NCBI GenBank assembly: GCA_031216915.1
Contig: CM062290.1
Location: 382,770,718 to 382,834,717 of the forward strand
DNA from: Pictodentalium vernedei
Taxonomy: Eukaryota; Mollusca; Scaphopoda; Dentaliida; Dentaliidae
Direction: 5' to 3'
DNA length: 64,000 bases
Part shown: piece by piece, positions 23,376 through 34,566 of the stretch
Position numbering within the stretch: position 1 is the first letter of the stretch
How the letters are laid out: each line of letters starts with the position of its first letter
The notes under the pieces: model-generated
What the model saw: the letters and a program-made list of their open reading frames with translations, nothing else
What the model was told of the DNA's origin: nothing
The model's database searches: none
Translations under genes and position numbers: made by a program

Positions 23376-24174
23376 GAACTACAGTTAAAACTAGAAGTCC
23401 TGTCATGAAATGCGCACAAATAAGACGTCGATCTGCGCGTTAATCTACGCGATATGGCCATAGTAAAGCTATCAAACTCTGTACATATGGTCTGGGCACA
23501 AGCAGTGTTTCAGCCAATGAACTTTCCGGTAACCCGGAGGTCCAGAGGTCCATCATCAGAAACATTGCCTGTGTTTGCTATGAGTAACCAGGAGAACCTG
23601 CCGTGCTTTGGTGTATGTAATTGGTAACGAATTGGGTGGACGATATCGAGTAGTTCATTTCAATAGACTCAAACGATGTTATCGGCGACCGAATGCTTTA
23701 CAGTCTCCCTCGGTATAGGAGAAGGATGTATCTACCCGAAATCTTTTTGATGAAGCAGGCTCAGGAGGTGTACGCCCAGCGAGTTGGGGCCCCAATGCCC
23801 GTGAAGATATCACCAACTGCATTGGACTTGGTGATGTCGAACAGTAGAAAGTAGTACAGTTAAAATTATAAGCCCTGTCCCGAAACGTGTACAAATAGCA
23901 CGTCGATCTGCGTGTTAATCTATGCGTTATGACCATAGTAAGGCTGTCAAATTCTGTACATATGGTCTGTGCACAAACAATGTTTCAGCCAATGGACCAC
24001 CAGGTTACCCGGAGGTCCATTGGCAGAAACATTGCCTGTGTTTGCTATGAATAACTAGGAGAACCTGCTGCTCTTTGGATATCATTCGATATGGCAACTG
24101 CGAGCAATTCCTACGCGCAATTAAGCCCAGATAAGCACACAGTTCATGACAGGACTTCTAGTTTTAACTGTAGA
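23376..24174. mobile_element. Pair of related MITEs (family S)
   Basis: Copy 2 at about 23855-24174 has inverted ends TACAGTTAAAATTATAAGCC / GGACTTCTAGTTTTAACTGTA. Copy 1 starts at 23376 with the same end and is truncated near 23640. Each holds a central hairpin GTTTCAGCCAATGGACC..GGTCCATTGGCAGAAAC, a core also present in family Q. Minus-strand frames here are not genes. Confidence 0.75.
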
Positions 24175-24566
24175 TGAGTGGCTACCTCGTACCAGTAAAT
24201 GTCGAACCATACGGCATCCTGCTTGGCTGGCCCCCGAACGGTTCGACATGGCTTAATGCCCTATTGTTTTCTGAATAATTTAATTTAATGTGGGTGGAGA
24301 GACTTATATACACCTGGAATCAAGCAACCCCTGAAATGTTTTATGACAGTGAAGTTGCTGTTACTGATTATAATGTTTTAATGATTGTTATGTCTTGCAG
24401 TACATCGCATCTAGTGAAACATGATGTTTCTGGTTGATAGCGTACCTCAAACACATCCTCTCGTCCACGTCAGGCATGCGTCCCACGAATGTCACAAAAA
24501 CACATGAAATATCTGGGTATAAAACAAGAAAATTTGTCACTTGTTTCATCAATAAATGTTGACATG
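24175..24566. other. No gene seen
   Basis: AT-rich DNA upstream of the Tc1-like relic; its terminal repeats would be expected here but were not identified. Confidence 0.45.
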
Positions 24567-25558
24567 GTAAGGAGGAGACTGACAGATGCATTAAGATGGC
24601 AAATCGTTAGCATGCATGAAAGAGGCATGTCATTCAAAGCTATTGCAAGGCAACTTGGCTACAGTCATTCTGTCATCAGCAGACTTGTCCGAAAACATCA
24701 AAAAATTAACGTTGGACAACCCCAAAATACCTCTCCTCTGGAAGATCGGAGTGCATGCCTCGTTAGGCGTGAACCCTTTGCTTCAAGTTAGGTTTTGAAA
24801 CGCCTCTGGCCCCCCAACAGGCATTTGTGCAGCAGAACTGTTCGAAATCGTCTCAAAGCACTGAGTGTGAGGTCCAGAAGGGTCATCAAACGTCCAGCTC
24901 TGTCCGCCCAATCAGCATCAAAGACGACGTTTGGAGTAATGTATGGCACGACAACATTGGAATCTCAGGACGTGGAGGGGAATCCATTGGTCAGGGGAGA
25001 GTAGATTCCTTCTTCACGTCACAGATGGTCGCATGGGAGTGTGGGGGCATAGGAATGCTGCTTACGTGCCCAGGAACATAAGACCTACTGTTCCTTAAGT
25101 GGAGGATCAGTAATCATCTGGGGATGCCTCTCTCATGATTGTAAACTTGATATGGTGACTGTACGTGGGAATTTCAATGGTCATCAGTACATCCGGGACA
25201 TGCTCATTCCCGTTGTCGTGCCTCATTTTGACAACTACCGGTTGGCTACTCGCCCTGTATTCATGGACGACAATAAAAGGCCACATCGTTTCCATGCTGT
25301 GAGAGCATTCCTTCGAAACAACGCTATTACAACACTACCTTTGCCTGCAATGAGCCCCGATTTGAATCCCTTACAACACATCTTGGACGCCGTGTGCAAG
25401 CAAGGGATTCGCATGTACTGAATTTAGCCGATTTGGATGCTGCATTGCATGAGAAGTGGCAACAGTTGCCTCTGAACCGTATCAGAAGGCTCACTGCTAG
25501 CATTAGGAGGAGGGTTCAGGCTGTCTTCCGGGCATGTGGTGGATACACTCGCTTCTGA
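24567..25558 (+). pseudogene. Second Tc1/mariner-type transposase relic
   Basis: The N-terminal part reads RRRLTDALRWQIVSMHERGM, then SFKAIARQLGYSHSVISRLV, a helix-turn-helix. After several frame changes come NGHQYIRDMLIPVVVPHF, VFMDDNKRPHRFHAVRAFL (second Asp) and PAMSPDLNPLQHILDAV (third acidic position), then LPLNRIRRLTASIRRRVQAV to a stop near 25558. The first catalytic Asp segment is unrecognisable. It is more decayed than, and not a close copy of, the transposase at 16.2-17.2 kb. Confidence 0.88.
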
Positions 25559-26317
25559 CGTCAGACACTGCTATTGTGTTCAGGAGATCACAAGTTAGAT
25601 TTTTATCAGTAAGTACCGGCATTGTTTCATCATGGACCGTTCGAGCACCATTCTTGCCCAGAGAACATTTTCCATCGAAAACATTAGTGACAGATATGCG
25701 TAATTTGCGCCATTAAAATACTGCCTATTTTCATCATTGTGTTATCTTTCATTTGTCAATAGACCATTCTTTCTGCAAACAATCGCTTTGCGGCCATCTG
25801 AAAGATAGCACGAAGGTAATGACAGTTTCTTATCAACCTACCTACAATTGTTTGCAACAGGCTTGCACTACAGTGGAAGTCCCTAACTCGAAAAAATACT
25901 TTCTATCTTGATCTTTTCCAAGCGATTTGGGAAAGAAAAGTGGTGCAAAAGCAGCAAGATAAAATAAGCCAAAACTGGGTCGAGTGCTACCGACGTTCTA
26001 CTCCTGATACAGATCCACGGCTTTCAGTACCAGTGCGCAGACATGTGACCGATGACTCATTCTTTTTTCTGCCATCTTGAGGAGATGTGCTATCCTTTGC
26101 ATTTGAAAACAGTGCTACTTCTACTCGTTGATTAGTTGTTCCTGTGTCAAGAATTATTGATCTGGACTGTTTTTATATATTCTCGTTTCTTAATTTCATC
26201 CGCATTTTCATTCCGTGTTCGCGTGCGACTTTCACGTACCGTGCGATTCGGACATGTCATTTTTTGATTATTGACTTATGTTATCCTTTTGGATAGCGTT
26301 ATTATTGTTGGAGTTAG
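25559..26317. other. No gene seen
   Basis: No coding motif, RNA or repeat that I can support between the Tc1-like relic and the DIRS element. Confidence 0.45.
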
Positions 26318-26523
26318 GTGTCAGAGGGGGCTGTATGGGCAGGATTTCTCCTCTCCGTTGAGGGTGGAACTTCTGCTGTTTGGGTCCCTGTCGGCCGTCT
26401 GGGTTCTGTTGTGTTCCCGCCGGTCCGTTTTTTTTCTGCCACCTTTCTCTCATTGTTGGGGGTGTTCTTCCACTGTCTCAATCTGTTGAGTTCACCTTTT
26501 TCTCTGCAGCTCTCATCTCTGTT

Positions 26524-28560
26524 ATGCCCAGAATTGTTCCTTGTGGGCAATGCCTTTTGTCCAAGCATGTGGAGTACTCCTATGCTTCTTGCTCTACTTG
26601 TAATGGGTGTTCGTCAGATCGACCCTGTGGGCTCTGTGGGTCTTGGTCGTCCACCTTATGGGCTTCTGTAAACCGTGTGGTGCGTGCTCGTAGCCGTTCC
26701 TCCCGCACCCGCTGGAAAAGGGAACGCTGTCGTTCGGGGCCTCCCGACACGACCACGTTTGGCGATAGTTATACCCCCTCCGTGGGGGATGTGCAGTCTT
26801 TTCCTGTGGTGGGTACTGCGGGAGCTGTTGTGTTGTCTGGTGAAGAGATGCCTGGTTCTGGTCCCTCTCCAGTCTACATCTGAGGCTTTAACTAGGGATG
26901 TGACTCCTCCTTTAGCGTCAAGCTCGGTAGCTCTCTCCACCTTTCTGCTGCTGCTGCTGTTTCGTCTGCAGCGTCGTCGCCTTATCCCTGCAGGTAGTGT
27001 GGAAGTGGGATATCGACCTCGGCCTTCCCTGACTTCAAATCGACGAAGTCGGAATTGGCAGTCGGCCGAACCCTCTGCTGTTGTCTCTCAGCCGTCGAGC
27101 CCAGCAGCTTTCTCATTGGATTCAGATGTTCCTGGTGGGGTCACCGTGGACTCTGATGCGTTTCCGTCCAGGCAATCTGGTCCTACGGCCAGTTTTGCGG
27201 GACCGAAGGTTTTTGTGCAGACTTTACCATCTGTCACTCGGAGGTCCGCGGCGACTCTCCTGAGTTTCCACACTGCAGATCCTCGGGGTCTGTTATACCC
27301 CTATCAGTTCTGCTTGCAGATGTTTCGGCTGCCACCCGTCGCCCCGCGTCGGGCGTTCTGGAGGATCGTGACCCTTCACTGGTTAAGAGGGTCAGGAGTG
27401 AAGCCACTTTGCCGGTTTGTTCCCACGTCGAACCGGCTGCCACGGACCGTATGCTTAGGGAGGCCCTCTCCTTGCTCACTCAGGTTCTTTCCAAGAGCTA
27501 CTAGTGGTTTCCAGTCGCCCCCCCCCCCCCCCCCCCGCGGCGCCGCCTCCAGGGATGGGAAGCAGGCCGTTTTCTGATCCCCTGGTGTGCCTACACCATG
27601 GGAGGCATCGTCTGGTTTGCCTGTGATGGGCTATGTGTCTTCCGACTCAGGGGATGGGTCAGACATACCTGACGTCGAGGGCCAACAGTCTTCTGACTTG
27701 GGGGCGGCTCTTGACTTTGTGTTTGAGTTCCTTCCGGATCTAAAACCGTCAGACCAGACGAGAGTATCAGCCAGGCCGCCTCCAGCCTGTGTAGCAATCC
27801 GCTTCTGGGCGCTTTCGGCCGTGACAGTCGGTACAGGTGGTTGAAGCGTTTGCAGCTTTGGACTCTAAGCTGAGTTTCAAGGCTATGAAGACTTCGTTTT
27901 TCACCAGGGCTGACACTTTTTTCTTTTTTGCCTCCAGTGCGTTATCGTTCCTACGATTCCGCCAATCCGCCAGTCTGCCAGACTTTGACGGTCTTGGATC
28001 AGGACTCCACCTCCCTCGGGCTTTCCAAGCCTAAGTCGGCCATTATTCCTATGGCGACTCTGGAGTCCCCGTTGGGCTTATCGAGAGATGCTGGGCACGC
28101 TTTCTCTCTCAGATCACCTCCTCTTATCCTTAGCGTGTGATTTCCAAGGCGCTCATGCATCTTCCTCACACGCATGCCTTTAACACGGCTAACTTGGAAT
28201 TAGTTCACCCGACGTTGTGTTGGACACAAGTCGTTCCCTTCCTGAGGGGCAGCGCGCTGCTCTTCGATCCGCTTCTTTGGCGGGTCAGCGACTTTTCCAT
28301 GGTTCCTTGGCGACGGTCCGGGATGACGTCCTGCATCATTCCAAAGATCAGCGGTTGCTTCGTCAGCTTGATCAGCATTCTGTTGGAGGCAGGGGCCGTT
28401 CTAAGCCTAACAAACGTCCTTCTGCTTTCTCTGCGAAGCCAAGGGGTGATCCTCCTGTCGCCGCTTCTGCGTCTTAATCACGTGGTAAGGGTAAGCGCCG
28501 GCAGGGCAGGGTGAGGACTCAAGATCCTTCATATAGTGGCGGAGGTGGTTTCTCCTCTCG
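26524..28560 (+). pseudogene. DIRS Gag-like region
   Basis: Begins MPRIVPCGQCLL, then ASCSTCNGCSSDRPCGLCGSW, a cluster of Cys pairs typical of DIRS Gag N-termini. It continues through Ser/Pro-rich sequence in shifting frames, with a poly-C run at about 27519-27537 just before a frame change. Near 28220-28470 it reads SLPEGQRAALRSASLAGQRL and an Arg/Lys-rich tail. The 300-codon frame at 26675-27577 mixes this region with an out-of-frame one, so I do not accept it as a gene. Confidence 0.6.
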
Positions 28561-28633
28561 CCGGGACTTGAAATGAAGATCCTCACCTCGATTCGTCCCA
28601 GGTTGGAGGAAGGATATCAGAGTTCGCAGACCA

Positions 28634-29361
28634 TTGGGCCACCGTCACATCCGATCCTTGGGTGTTAGATGTTGTTCGGTCTGGGCTGCACATATCCTTC
28701 GGAGGCACCCCACTCTGTCGAGAGTGCCCCTTCTAATACCAGTTCCTTCGGACGTTCCACGTCGGGAACTTTTGATCATGGAGATAGACAATCTCCTGTC
28801 AAAGGGGGCGATCGAGGTTGTCAAGAACATTCCTTCGGTGGGATTTGATTCCCGCCTGTTTTTGGTGCCGACGAAGGACGGCCGACTCCGGCCGATTATC
28901 AATCTGAGTATCCTGAACCAGTCTATCATTGCTCCCAACTTCAGCATGGAGACTTTCAGGTCGGTTCGCTGCTCCATTCACCAGGGAGATTTCCCTTCCA
29001 GCATTGACCTGCGAGATACGTACTTTCATGTTAAGATTCATCGAACATCGCAGAAGTATCTGGGGTTCGCTTTTCTGGGACGAGTTTACCAGTTCAAGGC
29101 CATGCCTTTTGGCCTCAACCTGTCTCTTTGGGCCTTCACCCGACTGATGTCGCATGTGATAGCCTTCTATCGCAGTTCAGGGTGACTACTTCGGCATATC
29201 TGGACGATATCCTTAGGAGGCACTCCAATGCTGTTCTTCTGGAGTCAGATGTCGACACACTGTTGAGCCTGCTCACGTCTCTGGGGTTCAGAGTCAATGA
29301 TAAGTCGGACCTGGTACCTTCTCAGTCATTTTGTAATCTGGGGATGGACTTCCGTACTTAG
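28634..29361 (+). pseudogene. DIRS reverse transcriptase, frameshifted
   Basis: LLSKGAIEVVKNIPSVGFDS, then RLFLVPTKDGRLRPIINLS and IDLRDTYFHVKIH (first catalytic Asp region) with YQFKAMPFGLN lie in one frame to 29185. YLDDILRRHSNAVLL, the catalytic pair, follows in another frame to 29361. Spacing and motifs are those of DIRS/Ngaro RTs rather than LTR elements. Confidence 0.9.
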
Positions 29362-29372
29362 CTGAATACGGT

Positions 29373-30176
29373 GTGGTTCCCCGGGCGAGGGCTGTGTTTC
29401 TGTCCCAGTCCACGTCCGCGACGGCTCGGAGTCTTCTCCGGATGCTCGGTCTCTGCAGTTCGGTGACGGATCTCATTCCTCTAGGTCGGCTGCATGTCAG
29501 ACCTCTCCAACCCTTTCTACTCAGTCGTTGGAGGCCGAATGTCGATCCTCTAGATCCTGTGCTTCAGTTACCGGAGTCTCTTCATCGTCATCTTCTCCCC
29601 TGGACGGATGTTCAGTGGATTATGCAGGGAGTTTTTTGGACTTGTGTTCTGACGGCAGACGCCAGCGATCTTGGATGGGGTGAGACGTTGGATCCTCTAG
29701 GACTTTCCCTTCACGGGGTAAGGACCAGGATCACGCAGCTCTTCGCATCAACCAGAAGGAGCTTTTTGACAGTGGTCGCTTACGTTCGGAATCAGGGCGG
29801 CACGCACTCTGTTCCCATGTACGAATTGGCTCGGGATCTTCTACTGCTCACTCAGGATGTTAATGCCAAGGTGGTGGTTCGTCACTTTCCTGGTAATCTG
29901 AAAGTCCTAGCCGACTCCCTGCCCCGACGGGGCAGGGTCATTTCCACCGAGTGGATGCTTCACAGGGCGGTGTTCCTGTCGCTTTGCGATCTCTGGGGTC
30001 GACCCCACATCGATCTTTTTGCGACCCGTTGGAACCATCAGGAGGACACTTTCGTGTCCCCGTGTCCAGATCCTCTGGCTTTCACCGTGGATGCTCTGTC
30101 ACTCGATTGGAATGGTCTTGTCGGCTACGCATTCCCGCCGGTTCCGATTCTGCCTCAGGTTCTAGCCAAGATATGA
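29373..30176 (+). CDS. DIRS RNase H and DNA-methylase-type region, open frame
   Basis: Open for 267 codons. VLTADASDLGWGETLDP is the RNase H core start (TDAS). VPMYELARDLLLLTQDVNAK, VVRHFPGNLKVLADSLPR is the RNase H end. Then STEWMLHRAVFLSLCDLWGR and IDLFATRWNHQEDTFVSPCPD, DALSLDWNGLVGYAFPPV, the highly conserved block of DIRS polyproteins. It should be the continuation of the RT upstream, separated by a stop near 29361, so it is probably a piece of a broken polyprotein. Confidence 0.88.
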   Translation: MVPRARAVFLSQSTSATARSLLRMLGLCSSVTDLIPLGRLHVRPLQPFLLSRWRPNVDPLDPVLQLPESLHRHLLPWTDVQWIMQGVFWTCVLTADASDLGWGETLDPLGLSLHGVRTRITQLFASTRRSFLTVVAYVRNQGGTHSVPMYELARDLLLLTQDVNAKVVVRHFPGNLKVLADSLPRRGRVISTEWMLHRAVFLSLCDLWGRPHIDLFATRWNHQEDTFVSPCPDPLAFTVDALSLDWNGLVGYAFPPVPILPQVLAKI

Positions 30177-30334
30177 ACCTGCAGTTGTCGAATCATTCTG
30201 ATCGCCCCTCTGTCGCCTCAACAGGTGTGGATCAATCAGCTCCGTTCTCTGTTGGCAGCGGTTCCGGAACGTCTCCCTCTACTTCGCGACCTTCCTTGCC
30301 AAGGTAACCCGAGGAGGTTTCACGTCGACCCGAC

Positions 30335-30649
30335 TTGATTATGCCTTCACGCGTATCTTTTGTCAGGTCCTGTCTCCTCCGTAGAGGTTTTTCGAGACGA
30401 GCAGTGGAGTGCATATCTTCTTCAAGGCGGCACTCCAGTGGTTTATCCTATGTGGCTAAGTGGAAGGTCTTCTGTCGTTGGTGTGCTGATCACTCTGTTG
30501 ATTATGCCAATCCTTCCATAACACAGAGTGCGGAGTTTCTGGTATATCTGTTTGATTCTCTGGGTCTCCAGCTTGTTACCATCAAAGGGTACCGGTCCAT
30601 GCTTTCGGAGACCTTTTTCGTGTGTGGGTACGCGTTGTATCGGCACTAA
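30335..30649 (+). pseudogene. DIRS tyrosine recombinase, N-terminal part only
   Basis: Reads SRRHSSGLSYVAKWKVFCRW then LVYLFDSLGLQLVTIKGYRS, the SAM-like core-binding domain of tyrosine recombinases. The catalytic R-H-R-Y domain should follow but the frame ends at 30649 and is not resumed, so it is truncated. Confidence 0.75.
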
Positions 30650-30841
30650 TGCATACCTCCCCAAGCTTATTTGGCAATTAGGACCAAGAGCTCTTTAGAC
30701 GGTTTGTGCAAAAAAGATTCCACTGCCTTTGAGGAGTACCTAGATGGCTTTTATGGGGCGTCTTAGTTGTTTAAGTGAAATCGAAGTCACTGGAGCTGAT
30801 GGGGAGAAACGGGAGAGGAGAGGAAAGAGTATTCCTATTAA

Positions 30842-31042
30842 ATGTATAATTTAGGAGTAACGGATACTCTGGGACACTTCATTCAAGAATGGCCCAAGTA
30901 CTTGCCTAGTAGAACAAGACTCTGTAGAATACTAATGGAAAACTGGGATGAAAACATGAAGGATAAGTGGATGAGAAATGACATGAGGGAAAGGGTCAAT
31001 TGTATGGTTAGGGAGAAAGCGCCGATGCTATTTTTTGACTGA
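30842..31042 (+). pseudogene. Possible LINE reverse-transcriptase C-terminal fragment
   Basis: TLGHFIQEWPKYLPSRTRL resembles the H..L.(C)P.Y...R tail of non-LTR retrotransposon RTs, with Trp in place of the usual Cys. No upstream RT is present. Confidence 0.4.
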
Positions 31043-31187
31043 ATGCCGAGAGATTAGGAGGGAGAGAAGGGGTGGAATAGCCCGGCTGTGAACTGGATTA
31101 TTGCAGGCTTCCTCGTTAGAGGCCCGCTACAAATTAGCAGAGGGCTGAAGAATTATTATTTGAACAGGTGAGTATTTTTTGGCAGCA

Positions 31188-31842
31188 ACACCTTGTCGTC
31201 TCGCAACCTGTTGCATAGGTTCATCTTGTCATCTTCAGCAAGGTCTTTATTGGTGCAGGTGGAAAGTCAGTCGTGATTAGCAAAAACTTTCTTTCTTTAC
31301 TTCACTTACCATTTTAGTATGACTATTTGAGAGAAGTGTCACGTTATTCAAATCTTGAAGTCGCCGAGTTTGCAAAACTTTATGTGACCGTCACTTTTAG
31401 CGTGTGCGCGTTCCACGGAAACGTAATTAACTAGAAATACGTTGTAACTGCGTGGAAATTTCTCAATCCGTCATTGACATTGGGAGAAGTTGAACGCTTG
31501 GGCCAAGAAGCTATGGTGTTGGTGTTCGGAGGGAAAGAATCTGAAAATCTCCATATACTTGTCAACATGGACTACTGGTTGATACAGTGTCATCGCCTTG
31601 ATATTTCGTTTAGCCAGAAAACCTACCCGTGCACAGTCTGCTGTGAAGTATTATTATAGTTTACAAACACACCATTAAGTGCAAATTTGGTCACAGAGAA
31701 GTGCAGATATTTGTCAGTGGGGTGGAAAGTTCCAGATGGAAAGTTTGTACTCCTCAGCCCTGAACTTCCACCTGCACCAAAGACCTCGCTAGAGATGATA
31801 AGCTGTAACTGTGCAACAGGTTGCGAGACGTCAAGGTGTAGT
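31188..31842. repeat. 28-bp inverted repeat pair
   Basis: CACCTTGTCGTCTCGCAACC at about 31188-31215 is mirrored by GGTTGCGAGACGTCAAGGTG at about 31815-31840, 600 bp apart. They flank most of the Cys-rich relic; significance unknown. Confidence 0.6.
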
Positions 31843-31860
31843 TGCAAGCCCCCCCCCCCC
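31474..31860 (+). pseudogene. Relic of a repeat-encoded Cys-rich protein
   Basis: Begins EVERLGQEAMVLVFGGKESE, stops near 31659, then resumes as YLSVGWKVPDGKFVLLSPEL, PPAPKTSLEMISCNCATGCE, TSRCSCK before a poly-C run. The CNC..GC...RCSC pattern is that of short CXC-type Cys motifs in lineage-expanded, transposon-associated proteins of marine invertebrates. I recognise it from general family shape and cannot name it. Broken by stops. Confidence 0.5.
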
Positions 31861-32752
31861 CCCCCCCCCAACCCACCAAACTCACCAGTTCAAATGTTTG
31901 TGGGAAATGCCAAAAAAATAATAACTGCTGCAATGTGAATGCAGATAATATGGAAAACTGATTTCGCATAGCGGCAGAACGATTTATCAGATCTCCAGAT
32001 TATATACAATGACATTGCAGCAGTTATTATTTTATATTTATTATTTATATATGACATTGATATATAACGGTAATTTTAAAATATTTTACCCCCAAAATCA
32101 CATTTTTCTTGCTACCATTGATTTGGAGTTTAAGACAGGTATTAATCATACCGATTTAGTGTATAATTCGATGACAGTTTTGTGTTTGGAACTGTTTGAA
32201 CGAGTAGTGGTGAAAGTCCAATTTTCGTATATTTTATTTACTTTTTCACAATTTTCACCTCAAAATCACACATTTTCTTGAGTTCAGTAATTGGGATTTC
32301 AAGTACAATATTGTACACGATTATTTTGATCTAAGTACCACGGAAATGGTCGTTGTTTTAACTCTTTTAATCAGTATTGAGCAAATTCCAATTTTCGCTG
32401 ATTTTGTTGTATTTTTAAATGTTTTCACCCCAAAATTACCATTTTCCCGTGATGGGATTACTGAGGATATTTCACATTTTTTTTTACATACTAATTCCTG
32501 CCCCAAAACAGTACAAACATTTGTTTAGTAATTTCTTGGCGGTTGGGGATTTGACTATTTTTATTTTCTCGCGACGAAATAAGTCATTAAAAACATAATT
32601 TCCCGTTGTGGGATTTTGGGGGATTTTTAGTATGTTGCATTTAGACAAATATGCTTCGCTTAAAAGCAAAATCTTTTGTGTAGCAATTTTTTGTGGGTTA
32701 AGTATCAGACTTACTGGACTGTGGTGATGAATTTCAACAGTACACTGTAGTA
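31861..32752. repeat. AT-rich degenerate repeats, no gene
   Basis: A small inverted repeat (AATAATAACTGCTGCAATG at about 31917 and CATTGCAGCAGTTATTATT at 32011) is followed by three or four degenerate units of about 120 bp sharing TTTTCACC(C/T)CAAAATCAC. Confidence 0.6.
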
Positions 32753-32945
32753 CAGTACGCGGGGGAAGATTGTTACTAAATCGTGGTGATGTAGATTTTC
32801 CACTCGTAAAATTTCTATAATTTGCATCAAAAAACAAGAACCATCAACAACATTTCATCTCATAGACCATCGGGATGCACCCGGTGGTCCATTGGATGAA
32901 ATCTAACCCACCGCGATTTAGCGACAATCCACCCTCCACGTACTG
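32753..32945. mobile_element. Palindromic MITE (family Q), second copy
   Basis: Ends CAGTACGCGGGGGAAGATTG / CAATCCACCCTCCACGTACTG continue into TTACTAAATC arms. The central hairpin is GATTTCATCCAATGGACC-like on the reverse strand. Compare 12708-12966. Confidence 0.75.
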
Positions 32946-33143
32946 TAATAGATAATTATTGTAACAAAGCTGCATTCCATTATAGTTTCAGTTATGCTTC
33001 TACATAATATTATTCGTTTTACCAGTATATAATCATTTTATTTCACTATTTTTAGGCATCTAACTAGGGAGTGTAGGTGAATGATTACTATGGGTCCAGT
33101 TTTGTCACCTCTCAAAAGTGAGCATTCCTGTACTCAGGGTAGG

Positions 33144-33545
33144 GGCGCGGTGGCGTTGCGGTAACCTATTCTCGTCAGATCACCGAAGTTCAGCAACGTC
33201 GAGCCCGGTTAGTCCTCGGATAGGTGACCGTCTGAGCGATCGATTCGGACTCCCGCGTTGTGTCCTTGGGCAAGGCACTTAACCCCGATTGTCCACATGG
33301 GGCACGGGGACGCCGTGTACTAAGGCGTACTGCACGTCGATGGTGGGCCTATCTTCAACCTATCTAACCCTGCCTGTGCTGCAGTGCGGAGTTACGATGT
33401 TGGGCAGCTGGCAGGTGCTCGTCGTTGCTCGGTGGTTCTCTCCGGGTGCTCCGGCTTCCTCCACCCGTAAAACTGCCACGGTCATCATTAGACATTGTGC
33501 GTAAGTATGTGACGTTACACACCAATAAATAAATGAATAAATGTA
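33144..33545 (+). repeat. 5S-rRNA-headed SINE, plus strand
   Basis: The first 95 bases read CTCGTCAGATCACCGAAGTT, CAGCAACGTCGAGCCCGGTTAG and CTCGGATAGGTGACCGTCTG, clearly 5S rRNA-derived including the internal promoter regions. The body (TGTCCTTGGGCAAGGCACTT, GTACTGCACGTCGATGGTGG, GGTGGTTCTC) and AATAAATAAATGAATAAATG tail are the same as in the tRNA-headed SINEs. It is not a 5S gene. Confidence 0.92.
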
Positions 33546-33892
33546 CCCAGGGTATGAATTCAATAGATAAATTAAATTAAAAGTAAATATCATTTACTTA
33601 GATTTAGCCTGGAGAAATATTGGTGAAATATTCTCATGATAAGAGATACACAAAACAGGAAGTAGGCGCAAGTGTGTAAACTTAAGATTATATGTATTTA
33701 GAAACCATGCATCTTGACAAATAAAGGACACTTGAGTTGGCGATACAGAGTAAACATAACACTCATAATATTATACACCCTGTTGTGTCAGTTCACAGGG
33801 GAGATAAATTAATAGTCACGAGATTGGGGGCTGGGGTCTAGTCATAGCCATCATATAGATTCCATATAGATTATATAATGGGAAGTGCCCAT
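33546..33892. other. No gene seen
   Basis: AT-rich intergenic DNA; nothing supported. Confidence 0.5.
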
Positions 33893-34566
33893 TACAGCTG
33901 AAACGGTTAAACGATTACTCAATTAACCAATGATCAACATCTTGATCGATCAAAAAAGCAATTGATCAATTAAACGCTACTTTTGAACTGCTGTATTATA
34001 TGAGTTAACAAGGGAACAAACTTGCTCCAAAACAGGCAAACATTGTCAAACTGACTCACATCAATTATATGAGACAGTATAAATGATGCAAGCTACGTAC
34101 TGACATACTTGTTCACTTTCCGACCCTGGCTATCGGAAGTGTCGTTAAACCCCAATAAATAAATAAATACTTGTTCACTTGCATGATCATTATACTGTAT
34201 CAGTAGCTAGAAATGGTCATTCTTAACCCTTTACCTAATGCGAGTAGCAGACGACACTTGCAAAATAAATTCTTGAATTACTAAAAAATATTTCAATTTC
34301 TGTCTCAAAAACATAGCTTATGACCCCTCATTGGAATGAGCTCATTCCAGTGAGGGGTTATAAGCTATGTTTTTGAGGGAAAACATAATAAAATTTGATA
34401 GGAGATTTTTGTATATAGGCCTTGTCGGTTTTGTCCGCTACGTTAGGTAAAGGGTTAATTCTGTCCGTTATTCAGCTACTTATTAGGGCAAGTGATTAAA
34501 TCGGTTAACCAAGGTTAATCCATGTGATTAATCGATCAAGAACACACTTTAACCGTTTCATCTCCA
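33893..34566. mobile_element. hAT-like MITE (family H), copy 1
   Basis: Ends CAGCTGAAACGGTTAAACGA and TTAACCGTTTCATCT are inverted repeats matching copy 2. A SINE tail lies at 34134-34168 and a piggyBac-like MITE at 34223-34458 is nested inside. The 8-bp duplication is not preserved. Confidence 0.7.
34223..34458. mobile_element. piggyBac-like MITE (family P), copy 7
   Basis: TTAA-CCCTTTACCTAATGCG at left, ACGTTAGGTAAAGGG-TTAA at right, central palindrome around GAATGAGCTCATTCC. Confidence 0.85.

Larger units (their letters stand above)
26318..30660 (+). mobile_element. DIRS-type tyrosine-recombinase retroelement, degraded
   Basis: GC-rich (unlike its AT-rich surroundings) block with Cys-rich Gag, RT with YLDD, RNase H plus a conserved IDLFATRWN region, and the start of a tyrosine recombinase, all on the plus strand. 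This order is that of DIRS-like elements. Frames are broken in each gene and the recombinase catalytic half is missing after 30650. No split-repeat termini were found. Confidence 0.85.

Noticed and set aside
26675-27577. 300-codon open frame as a gene
   Set aside because: It overlaps the DIRS Gag-like region in a different frame, contains Leu/Arg and Pro runs and crosses a poly-C tract; no motif supports it.
33144-33240. 5S rRNA gene
   Set aside because: The 5S similarity covers only the head and continues directly into a SINE body and A/T-rich tail; flanking 5S stem sequence is lost.
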